NCBI GenBank assembly: GCA_024681875.1
Contig: JAILAA010000037.1
Span: forward strand, 1-17,180
DNA: 17,180 nt
Direction: 5' to 3'
DNA from: Prevotella sp.
Lineage (GTDB): Bacteria; Bacteroidota; Bacteroidia; Bacteroidales; Bacteroidaceae
This document shows, one piece after another, positions 7,438 to 13,976 of the stretch. The first letter of the stretch is position 1; each line of letters opens with the position of its first letter. The notes beneath the pieces were generated by a model. The model was given only the letters and a program-made list of their open reading frames with translations. It did no database searches and was not told the DNA's origin. The position numbers and the translations under genes were made by a program.

Positions 7438-9108
7438 ATGAAGAAGATATTTTTCGCAGCTCTGGCCCTTGTAATGGTCGGCTGCACAGAAGATTATAAG
7501 GACTGGGTGGTGCAGAAGCCTGACACCACTCCCGACGAAGCTGTCAGCGTCAGCCAGAACATTACCGACGTGCCGGCTATCGATTTTGCCAATGTCAATC
7601 AGGAAGGCGACGTACAACTGTTCGTGCCGACCTATGAGTCGAGCTCTGATCCCGACAGCGTTGTCTACACGGCTGTTATCTACAATGCCGACAAGAGCGA
7701 GAACGTAGAGTTTACCACAGATGCCGAAGGCAAGGTATCGGCCGCAGCCCTCAAGAAAACCCTCCAGACTTTCTATGGCAAACTGCCCGAGCAGAAGCTG
7801 GTGCCCGCCTTGTTCATTGCCCGCGTCTATAACGGCAAGCTGGTCAGCAAGGAGATTCACGAGACTGTGCTCGACATCACCATTCCCTATCATGGAAAAA
7901 CTACTCTGAGAGCACTCGCCGTGCCTGGTGGACATCAGGGCTGGAATCCTGCCAAGTATACACAGGCGCTCTATGAGACTGACCCCGACAACAATCCCAA
8001 CGTCTTCTCGGGCTACATCTTCATGGAGGCAGGCACTGAGTTTAAGTTTGCTGATGGGTCATGGGATGTCAACTGGGGCTCTTCCGACGGACAGACCCTT
8101 GAGCCTGGCGGTGCCAATATCAAGGTTGCTGAAGCTGGCTGCTACTACATCACGGTAGACCTGAACAATCTCAAATACTCGATAGAGAAGCGCAACTGGA
8201 GCCTTGTCGGCGACGGTATCGGTGGCTGGGACAAGGATATAGACTTGACCTATAGCTCGGAAAACAACGTCTACTATGCTACCTACGACTTCAACGGCAG
8301 TGGAGAGTTCAAGTTCCGCGTCAATCATGACTGGCCAGTCAACCTTGGCATCGACTTGGATGGCGAACCTGGCGACCTGATACAGGACGGCAAGAATATA
8401 CCGGTGCCTGGCACAGGAACATACTCTGTCACCCTTTCATTCGAAGGCGGCTATCCTGTTTACGAGATTATTGAAGGTTCAGACATCACCAAGGACAAGT
8501 TCGAGCCTTACGTCTACTTCATCGGTGCTACTGACGGATGGCAAAAAGCCGAACAGAAACTCGCACTGGTAGACGCCGGCGAGGGAACTTACACAGGTTA
8601 TCTCTATTGCGCTGATCCTAACGGATGGGGCAACAAGTTCAAATTCCAGCGTGAAGCCGGCAACTGGGACACCCAGATCAATGCTTCAGGAATGACATTC
8701 GAAGGTGACTTCTCAGATGCAGGTGACAACGACCAGAACATGGCAGCATCGAGCGAGGGAGTCTACTACGTAACTCTTAACCTGAAGAAGATGAGCATCA
8801 ATGGCACTAAAGTCAATATGATGGGCATCATAGGTTCCTTCAATGGCTGGGGCGGCGATGTCGAAATGACGTGGAACGCGGCCGACTATTGCTACGAGGT
8901 AACCAATCCGGGCGTCACTGCTGATGGTTGGAAGTTCCGTATCAACAGCGACTGGGCCGTCAACCTTGGCTCCCATGATGATGTTGAGCCTTCAACCATT
9001 ATTGACGACTTGGTAGCCAATGGCAAGAACATCGGTGTCGTGGGTACGACTATCAAGCTCTATCCTACCCGTAGAGATTCTAACAACATCTACTGCACAG
9101 TAGAGTAA
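7438..9108 (+). CDS. susF: SusF-like starch-binding lipoprotein with four modules
   Basis: This 556-residue lipoprotein has a very short leader with Cys16 (MVGCTEDYKDW). An N-terminal SusE/SusF-type domain (about 27-150) is followed by four modules resembling the starch-binding domains of SusE/SusF, at about 155-250, 252-348, 356-460 and 461-556. Each has an N-terminal G-W motif (GGHQGW, GGWDKD, ATDGW, SFNGW) and a central K-F-(R/A)...W stretch. Modules 2 and 4 are closest (FKFRVNHDWPVNLG versus WKFRINSDWAVNLG). The best-known SusF has three such modules, so this one appears enlarged. Likely role: surface retention of starch for the transporter and amylase; no catalytic motif is seen. It starts 3 bp after the susE-like stop and is the last gene before the operon terminator. 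Confidence 0.85.
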   Translation: MKKIFFAALALVMVGCTEDYKDWVVQKPDTTPDEAVSVSQNITDVPAIDFANVNQEGDVQLFVPTYESSSDPDSVVYTAVIYNADKSENVEFTTDAEGKVSAAALKKTLQTFYGKLPEQKLVPALFIARVYNGKLVSKEIHETVLDITIPYHGKTTLRALAVPGGHQGWNPAKYTQALYETDPDNNPNVFSGYIFMEAGTEFKFADGSWDVNWGSSDGQTLEPGGANIKVAEAGCYYITVDLNNLKYSIEKRNWSLVGDGIGGWDKDIDLTYSSENNVYYATYDFNGSGEFKFRVNHDWPVNLGIDLDGEPGDLIQDGKNIPVPGTGTYSVTLSFEGGYPVYEIIEGSDITKDKFEPYVYFIGATDGWQKAEQKLALVDAGEGTYTGYLYCADPNGWGNKFKFQREAGNWDTQINASGMTFEGDFSDAGDNDQNMAASSEGVYYVTLNLKKMSINGTKVNMMGIIGSFNGWGGDVEMTWNAADYCYEVTNPGVTADGWKFRINSDWAVNLGSHDDVEPSTIIDDLVANGKNIGVVGTTIKLYPTRRDSNNIYCTVE

Positions 9109-9130
9109 TCCTCTATCATCAGTATGCTTC

Positions 9131-9163
9131 AGGCGGACATCAGCAATGGTGCCCGCCTTTTTT
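9131..9163 (+). terminator. Rho-independent terminator of the susCDEF operon
   Basis: AGGCGGACATC pairs with GGTGCCCGCCT around the loop AGCAAT. The stem is 11 bp with one A-C mismatch and one G-T wobble, and a run of six T follows at 9158-9163. It begins 23 bp after the susF-like stop. Confidence 0.88.
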
Positions 9164-9206
9164 CCGTATAAGTAATTGCCTCAACTTTCGCAAGCTCCGC
9201 AAAGAC

Positions 9207-9393
9207 GGCCTGAAAGGCCAACAAGATTCCAGCCCAGGGCAACGCCCTGGGTAAATGTGATGCGCAACTAACGCCCTGAAAGGGCAAAAGCAGCAATGCG
9301 GCAGGTGGGCTTTTGCCCTTTCAGGGCGAATTTACACATTCCCTTGTACCCAGGGCGATGCCCTGGGCTATGTGCATTTTGGCCTTTCAGGCC
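9207..9393. repeat. Mirror-symmetric nest of six palindromes
   Basis: Six short palindromes form three matched pairs about a single axis at 9300. GGCCTGAAAGGCC (9207-9219) pairs with GGCCTTTCAGGCC (9381-9393). CCCAGGGCAACGCCCTGGG (9233-9251) pairs with the similar palindrome at 9349-9367. GCCCTGAAAGGGC (9273-9285) pairs with GCCCTTTCAGGGC (9315-9327). The start and end coordinates of every pair sum to 18600. Weaker symmetry continues outward to about 9192 and 9408. It has no coding capacity that looks real. The element lies just after the operon terminator. I have the impression that similar 'CCTGAAAGG / CCCAGGGC' repeats are dispersed in other Bacteroidales genomes, but cannot verify this here. 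Confidence 0.9.
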
Positions 9394-9467
9394 GTTTCTA
9401 CGCAGGCGTTTCATTACACGCGGCACTTGAATAATTGCTAAAAAAGCAACGTGGCATAAAAGAAAGA

Positions 9468-9595
9468 ATCGTCCGAAAAAATCCGAAGGCTTCGGACAAA
9501 AATCCGAAGCGGTCGGACAAAAATCCGAAGCGGTCGGACAAAAATCCGACCCGGTCGGACAAAAATCCGAAGGCTTCGGATTTATTTCGGACGAT
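9468..9595. repeat. Five-unit 21-bp palindrome array
   Basis: Five 15-bp inverted repeats of the form TCCGA...TCGGA (9482-9496, 9503-9517, 9524-9538, 9545-9559, 9566-9580) recur with an exact 21-bp period, separated by CAAAAA. Units 1 and 5 are the perfect palindrome TCCGAAGGCTTCGGA, unit 4 is the perfect TCCGACCCGGTCGGA, and units 2 and 3 combine the left arm of the first type with the right arm of the second. The array is bounded by ATCGTCCGAAA (9468-9478) and its near inverse TTTCGGACGAT (9585-9595), so the whole block is one large dyad. Because 21 is a multiple of three, both strands read open as heptad peptides (KNPKRSD on plus, GFLSDRF on minus). I regard these as by-products, not genes. 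Confidence 0.9.
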
Positions 9596-9651
9596 GGCTA
9601 CCTTAAAGGCAATGAAGTGATGATAAAAAAATAACTTGGTAAGATTTGATA

Positions 9652-9805
9652 ATACAGACCCCACCCCTGCCCCTCTATCTACCCCGCCCCGGCCTATCGG
9701 CCACCCCGCCCCTCAAGGGGTGGGGAGTTGGAGGGGAGTAGGCTCACGCCATTCCTGTAGGGACTCCCCTCCCCTCAAGGGGAGGGGCAGGGGTGGGGTC
9801 GGTAT
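9652..9805. mobile_element. GC-rich element with 24-bp terminal inverted repeats (MITE-like)
   Basis: The ends 9652-9675 and 9782-9805 are inverted copies of each other with one mismatch in 24 bases; 19 of these are the perfect GACCCCACCCCTGCCCCTC and its complement. The interior contains CCCCTCAAGGGG twice, giving further hairpins. The element is about 154 bp, carries no transposase, and differs strongly in composition from its A+T-rich surroundings. No clear target-site duplication is visible. It could be a non-autonomous transposon-like element or a dispersed repeat of another kind. Confidence 0.6.
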
Positions 9806-9851
9806 CTTTAAAAACAACGAATAATTAAGTACAACAAATTGAACAACCTAC

Positions 9852-9870
9852 TTCGGAAATAATCCGGACG
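9852..9870. repeat. Degenerate solo copy of the 21-bp array edge
   Basis: Bases 9852-9870 match the right edge of the palindrome array (9575-9593) at 15 of 19 positions, both beginning TTCGGA and ending CGGACG. This may be a decayed remnant of a once longer or separate array. Nothing else is recognised between 9806 and 9889. Confidence 0.4.
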
Positions 9871-9889
9871 CTTCGGGCCCGGAAAGAAG

Positions 9890-9907
9890 GATGCAAACGT
9901 TTGCATC
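9890..9907. promoter_or_regulatory. LacI-type operator O2 upstream of the amylase
   Basis: GATGCAAACGTTTGCATC is a perfect 18-bp palindrome with a central CG, sharing the 12-bp core of the operator between lacI and susC. Its centre (9898.5) is 62.5 bp upstream of the amylase -7 box, exactly the spacing found at susC. It is the expected site of the LacI-family regulator encoded at 225-1235 and ties the amylase into the same regulon. Confidence 0.85.
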
Positions 9908-9960
9908 TTTCTGTCGCCAACATTTACGGATGTTTGAGGAGTTGTAAAAAACATTTTTCG

Positions 9961-9968
9961 TATATTTG
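9961..9968 (+). promoter_or_regulatory. Predicted -7 box of the amylase gene
   Basis: TATATTTG matches TAnnTTTG. Transcription would start near 9975, leaving a leader of only about 18 nt before the ATG at 9993. Candidate -33 sequences are badly spaced (TTTG at 9933-9936 leaves 24 bp; TTG at 9942-9944 leaves 16 bp), again suggesting dependence on an activator. Confidence 0.65.
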
Positions 9969-9992
9969 CAACAACTATAAACACAAAGAATT

Positions 9993-11744
9993 ATGAAAAG
10001 ACTATTACTCTGTTTGGCATTTCTCATTTGTCATTTATCACTTAGCAGCGTAGCAGCGCAAGGCTGGCCGTCGAAGTACGGCGGCGTCATGCTGCAGGGA
10101 TTCTACTGGGACTCCTACACCGACACGAACTGGGCCAATCTGGAAAGCCAGGCCGACGAGATGTCGCAGTATTTCGACCTCATCTGGGTACCCAACTCAG
10201 CCTATGCCAATTCCTTGAGCATGAACATGGGCTACCACCCCGTCTACTGGTTTGACCATAAAAGTGCCTTTGGCACCGAGGCTCAGCTACGCTCGATGAT
10301 CAAGACGTTCAAGGAGAAGGGCACAGGAATCATTGAAGACGTGGTCATCAACCACCGTGCCAGCGTGGATGCTAACTGGCTGCACTTCCCTGCTGAGACC
10401 TACAAGGATAGGACGTATCAGCTGACAGCTGCCGACATTTGTCAGGACGATGAGGCAAATGATCAAGGCTACAAACCTACAGGCGCCTTGGATACCGGTG
10501 AAGGATGGGGCGGTGCACGCGACTTGGACCATACGGGTGCCAACGTGCAGAAGAACGTGCAGGCCTACGAGGACTTCCTGCTTAACGACCTGGGCTACAT
10601 CGGTTTCCGCTACGACTTCGTAAAAGGCTTTGCCGCCAAGTATGTGGGAATGTATAACAAGGCCGCAGGTGTGAAGTATTCCGTGGGTGAGTGCTGGGAC
10701 GGCAACAAGACCGTTGTCACCAACTGGATTAACGGCACAAAGACCGACGGCGTCATCCAGAGTGCAGCCTTCGACTTCCCCATGAAATATTACATCAACA
10801 CAGCATTCAGCAACAACGGCAGCAACTGGTCTGAGCTGAACAAGGCCGCCCTGAGCAACGATCCTGACTATGCCCGCTATGCCGTGACCTTTGTCGACAA
10901 CCACGATACGGGCCGACCTGGTGAGATTCCCCTCTATGCCAACGTGGAGGCAGCCAATGCCTTCATCCTCACCATGCCGGGAACGCCCTGCTTGTGGCTG
11001 AGTCACTGGAAAACCTACAAAACAACCTTGAAGCGCCTCATTACCATACGCAAGGCGGTAGGCATTACCAACGAGAGCGCCATCATCACCAAGGAGGCCA
11101 AGACCAACGGCTACGTGCTGATGACAGAGGGACAGAAGGGAAACGCGTTGTTGCTGTTGGGTACGCTGACAGAAGCCGACCTGCCTTCGGGCAATTACAA
11201 GCTGGCTCTCGAAGGAACGAACTTTAAAATGTATGTAAGTAATACGGTAGACCTATCCGCCCTTGACAACATCACAGAGGACACTTTCACCGCTCCCTCC
11301 TTCTGTGTGGTGAACGAGGGCGAGACCTGTGCCTTCTTTGAAGCTCCCAAGACGTGGGGTAGCATTATCCGCTGCTGGGCTTGGGACGCCAGCAACAATT
11401 ACACCGGTGGGAACTGGCCCGGCGTTGCCTGTCAGCAGGTGGGTACGAACAATGGCCGAAAGGTGTGGAAGTGGACCTACAACGGCACACTCACCTCACA
11501 ACCTACTGCCATTATCTTCAACGACGGCAGCAACCAGACGGCCGACCTTGACTTCAAGAACGGCGGTTATTACAACGAAGCAGGCGCATTGCAAGGCGTC
11601 GTTACCCCCGCCTCTATCGAGAATGTTGCAACTGATTCGCAACGAGCAGAACAACATTACGACTTGCAGGGACGCCACATTGAAGCAGGTAGCCTCAAGT
11701 CTGGTCTCTACATTGTCAATGGCAAAAAAATCATCGTGAGATAA
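9993..11744 (+). CDS. Secreted GH13 alpha-amylase with C-terminal CBM26-like module
   Basis: This 583-residue enzyme should hydrolyse alpha-1,4 links of starch outside the cytoplasm. All four GH13 regions are present: DVVINH (116-121), GFRYDFVKG (204-212, nucleophile Asp208), GECWDG with acid/base Glu233, and FVDNHDT (300-306, Asp305). The C-terminal part (about 452-530) resembles a CBM26 starch-binding module (RCWAWD, NWPG, IIFNDGS). It ends in a 'YDLQGR...GLYIVNGKKIIV' tail of the kind seen at the C-terminus of many exported Bacteroidales proteins, possibly a type IX sorting signal. The leader (about 1-23, cleavage near VAA-Q) looks like signal peptidase I, with no proper lipobox, so unlike SusG it is probably not lipid-anchored. 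Its operator and promoter mirror those of susC. Its 3' end overlaps the convergent GT2 gene by 14 bp. Confidence 0.95.
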   Translation: MKRLLLCLAFLICHLSLSSVAAQGWPSKYGGVMLQGFYWDSYTDTNWANLESQADEMSQYFDLIWVPNSAYANSLSMNMGYHPVYWFDHKSAFGTEAQLRSMIKTFKEKGTGIIEDVVINHRASVDANWLHFPAETYKDRTYQLTAADICQDDEANDQGYKPTGALDTGEGWGGARDLDHTGANVQKNVQAYEDFLLNDLGYIGFRYDFVKGFAAKYVGMYNKAAGVKYSVGECWDGNKTVVTNWINGTKTDGVIQSAAFDFPMKYYINTAFSNNGSNWSELNKAALSNDPDYARYAVTFVDNHDTGRPGEIPLYANVEAANAFILTMPGTPCLWLSHWKTYKTTLKRLITIRKAVGITNESAIITKEAKTNGYVLMTEGQKGNALLLLGTLTEADLPSGNYKLALEGTNFKMYVSNTVDLSALDNITEDTFTAPSFCVVNEGETCAFFEAPKTWGSIIRCWAWDASNNYTGGNWPGVACQQVGTNNGRKVWKWTYNGTLTSQPTAIIFNDGSNQTADLDFKNGGYYNEAGALQGVVTPASIENVATDSQRAEQHYDLQGRHIEAGSLKSGLYIVNGKKIIVR

Positions 11745-12519
11745 GACTTCGCACGGCAAACCATCCGTGCATGAGGAAGGTACTCACCTGACCATAATGA
11801 TGCGCCATCACCCTGTAGCGCTCGCGCAGCGACTCACGGTGGTGGCGCGTCGTCGTACCCTCCTCCGTGTAGTTCGCCACTACCATGTCTATATTTTGAA
11901 GGGGCAGCGCGAGACGGTCGGCTTCCTTCATCACGCGGATGCACCAGTCCACGTCGGCCGAATACTTGTACCGTGTGTCATATTGCAGATTTTTAGCAAT
12001 GTCGGTACGTGCATAGAAAGCCTGATGGCACACCAGCATACCATGACGGAAGGAGCGCCATGTCAGCTTCTGCGGCGGCTGAAGCCTGCGAGGGTGCAGG
12101 AAGTGCCCATCGCCGTCCACGATGTCGGTGTGGCCATACAACACTGCTGGCAAAGAGTCGCTGGGCAACTCGTTTAAGTGGCAGCGATGAGCCACCTGCT
12201 CCAACGTGTCAGAATGAGGGAAACTGTCGCCGGCATTCATAAACACGATGTAGTCGCCCGATGCCTGCGTCAGACCTTTGTTCATAGCGTCATAGATGCC
12301 ATCGTCAGGCTCTGAGCGGATGATCACCTTGTGTCCGATGTCCGAAGCATCGCTCAGCGACTTGTAGCTCTCGGCCATGGCGAGCGTACCATCCGTTGAA
12401 GCACCGTCGATGACAAGATGCTCCAAATCCTCGTATGTCTGCGCACGCACGCTGTCAAGAGTACGCTGCAGCACACTCTCTGCGTTATAGGTAATAGTGA
12501 TGACAGAAAACTTAACCAT
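11731..12519 (-). CDS. Family 2 glycosyltransferase
   Basis: This 262-residue GT-A fold enzyme is predicted to transfer a sugar from a nucleotide-sugar donor onto a surface glycan. Visible motifs are FSVITITYN at the N-terminus, the metal/nucleotide region VIDGASTDGT, SEPDDGIYDAMNKG (about 69-82, typical of a GT2 subgroup in exopolysaccharide clusters), and FMNAGDSF in the DXD-like position. A C-terminal 'ADVDWCIRV' contributes the likely acceptor-site acid. I chose the ATG at 12519, preceded by GGGAG, rather than the in-frame GTG at 12528. It then overlaps the end of the upstream GT4 gene by 8 bp, implying translational coupling. The 3' end overlaps the amylase gene tail-to-tail. Donor and acceptor are unknown. 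Confidence 0.92.
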   Translation of the reverse strand: MVKFSVITITYNAESVLQRTLDSVRAQTYEDLEHLVIDGASTDGTLAMAESYKSLSDASDIGHKVIIRSEPDDGIYDAMNKGLTQASGDYIVFMNAGDSFPHSDTLEQVAHRCHLNELPSDSLPAVLYGHTDIVDGDGHFLHPRRLQPPQKLTWRSFRHGMLVCHQAFYARTDIAKNLQYDTRYKYSADVDWCIRVMKEADRLALPLQNIDMVVANYTEEGTTTRHHRESLRERYRVMAHHYGQVSTFLMHGWFAVRSLISR

Positions 12520-13678
12520 GACTCCCACGACTTAATACCTCTTCGTAAACATGATGGAGCTGTGCAGCAGCCTTCTGCCACGAGAACGCTGCAAGGCGCT
12601 GCCTTTGTCGCTGAATCAGCTGTTGGCGCTCATCGTCACTCCAGCCAAGAAACGCCTGCATCACCTGAGCCAGGTCGCTGTCCTTGCCTTGACTGTCAAG
12701 ATGAAAGAACAAGGCAGCATCTTCAGCTACTTCGGGAAAACAGCTTGCGTGATTGAGCAACACAGGACACGAGGCGGCATAGGCCTCAAGGATAGGGATG
12801 CCAAAGCCCTCGTAGAGCGAGGGAAAGAGGAAGCACAATGCGTGGGCATAGAGGCCATGCATCTCAGCATCCGACGGACGGACATGGACAATGCGCGAGG
12901 CAATGCCGTTCCTGGCAAAAAAGTCGGTTTCGTGGCGAGTGAAGTCCGGACCAGTGCAAACCAGCTGTATGTCCTGATGCTGACGGAGCACGGGCAGCAG
13001 CTCCTGAAGCATGGGGATGAAGTTCTTGTAGTCCTTTCGCACACCCACATAGAGCAGGTATTTTCCTTCTACCAGACGCTTGTCTGATGCAGACTCTTCC
13101 GAAGCGGGAGGGCCATGGTGGATGACGGTAACACGCCTCTCGTCTATCTGGAACATCCTGACAAGATCCTCCTTCGTCTTTGCCGAAACGGCCACGATGT
13201 GCGCAGCGCGCTCCACCAGTTCCCTCTTTTTCCGCACCTGCGGGTCATAGCTGGGGAAGAACATCTCGGGAATCATGTCGTGAACGGTCAGCACAAATGG
13301 CCGCTGGCCAAGATAGGGCAAGAAGTAATCGTCAAAAAAAGTAGGGTGAAACACGTCATACTGGCCCTTGCGCAGTGTATCGATGGTCAGCAGACGGTTA
13401 CGTCCCTCAGACGTCTTTCGTGGAAACAGCCTCCCGTAGAGGTCATATAGCGTGCGCTGACCCTTGAACTTCCGCTGTCTAAGGAAACGGTCACATGGCA
13501 GGCGCATAGGCTCCGTCGTGACAAGACCGCTGGCTTTCAAGTGTATATTGTCGCTTTCGGCAATGCTAATCTCATACTGATCACTGGCTGGCAAATGAGA
13601 AATCAGCTGCACAAAGCAGTTGGACACGCCGCCATACCGTTGCATACAGAAAGCCTGATAATCGTACAGGATTGTCAT
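12512..13678 (-). CDS. Family 4 (GT-B) glycosyltransferase
   Basis: This 388-residue protein of the glycosyltransferase group 1 / GT4 type has the usual two-domain GT-B layout. The N-terminal part carries 'QRYGGVSNCFVQL', a typical acceptor-domain start. The middle has 'KYLLYVGVRKDYKNF', beginning the nucleotide-binding domain near residue 205. The C-terminal domain carries the EX7E signature in 'SLYEGFGIPILEAYA' (Glu290 and Glu298), followed by 'CFPEVAEDAALFF'. It likely uses a retaining mechanism with a nucleotide-sugar donor. It is the first gene of a two-gene unit with the GT2 gene and has a good promoter upstream. A role in capsule, O-antigen-like or exopolysaccharide assembly is inferred; specificity cannot be told. 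Confidence 0.93.
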   Translation of the reverse strand: MTILYDYQAFCMQRYGGVSNCFVQLISHLPASDQYEISIAESDNIHLKASGLVTTEPMRLPCDRFLRQRKFKGQRTLYDLYGRLFPRKTSEGRNRLLTIDTLRKGQYDVFHPTFFDDYFLPYLGQRPFVLTVHDMIPEMFFPSYDPQVRKKRELVERAAHIVAVSAKTKEDLVRMFQIDERRVTVIHHGPPASEESASDKRLVEGKYLLYVGVRKDYKNFIPMLQELLPVLRQHQDIQLVCTGPDFTRHETDFFARNGIASRIVHVRPSDAEMHGLYAHALCFLFPSLYEGFGIPILEAYAASCPVLLNHASCFPEVAEDAALFFHLDSQGKDSDLAQVMQAFLGWSDDERQQLIQRQRQRLAAFSWQKAAAQLHHVYEEVLSRGSHG

Positions 13679-13707
13679 ATAGAGAATGATGATCTGGTAT
13701 TTGTCGG

Positions 13708-13738
13708 CAAAGTTACGAAAAAACCTGTAAAGAACAAC
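13708..13738 (-). promoter_or_regulatory. Promoter of the glycosyltransferase pair
   Basis: On the minus strand, GTTG (13738-13735) is followed after exactly 19 bp by TAACTTTG (13715-13708). This is the Bacteroidetes -33/-7 arrangement (TTTG, 19-21 bp, TAnnTTTG). Transcription would start near 13701, about 23 nt before the GT4 start codon. It is the best-formed promoter in the window. Confidence 0.7.
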
Positions 13739-13948
13739 GGTTTTTGGAAGATTAACGCTAACCGTTTCTTAAAAACGCTTGCCAAAGCAAGAATTCGGCC
13801 TAAAACAATGGTCTCGCAGATGGGTTGATTTTCAATAATTGACTACGCAAATCAACAATCACCATCAGCATCTGTCTGACCGAGCGGCTTCTTTCAGGTA
13901 AAGCTGCAGTTTTTCTTCATTTAATTAGGTAGTATCAGTCTTTTTGCG
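13739..13948. other. A+T-rich intergenic stretch at the start of the accessory region
   Basis: No gene is recognised between the glycosyltransferase promoter and the promoter of the decayed gene. TTGATTTTCAA at 13825-13835 recurs in inverse orientation (TTGAAAATCAA) at 17070-17080, on the other side of the accessory genes. This could mark boundaries, but in A+T-rich sequence it may be chance. Confidence 0.35.
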
Positions 13949-13956
13949 TATATTTG
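13949..13956 (+). promoter_or_regulatory. Predicted -7 box before the decayed gene and nuclease cassette
   Basis: TATATTTG matches TAnnTTTG on the plus strand. A start near 13963 would be 14 nt before the ATG at 13977 of the broken gene, and could also transcribe the nuclease and following genes. No clear -33 box is seen. Confidence 0.5.
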
Positions 13957-13976
13957 CGCTCAAATATTGAAAATTT

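Noticed and set aside
6685..7935. Long minus-strand open frame (416 codons) across the susE/susF junction
   Set aside because: It lies antisense to two convincing lipoprotein genes, has no family resemblance or low-complexity-free domain signal, and is explained by the codon bias of the plus-strand genes.
9482..9580. CRISPR-like array
   Set aside because: The period is only 21 bp and the segments between palindromes are the constant CAAAAA, so there are no unique spacers; no cas genes are nearby.
9435..9620. Short plus-strand frame with KNPKRSD heptads (and minus-strand GFLSDRF heptads) over the 21-bp array
   Set aside because: A repeat period divisible by three opens frames on both strands automatically; the DNA palindromes explain the pattern better than a protein.
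9636..9824. Proline/glycine-rich plus-strand frame over the GC-rich element
   Set aside because: It is a translation of the inverted-repeat element with extreme composition and no start-site support.
10287..11006. Minus-strand open frame (239 codons) inside the amylase gene
   Set aside because: It is antisense to the GH13 catalytic domain whose four motifs are intact; no promoter or recognisable motif supports it.
12551..13087. Plus-strand open frame (178 codons) within the GT4 gene
   Set aside because: It is antisense to the EX7E-containing domain of a well-supported glycosyltransferase and has no independent support.
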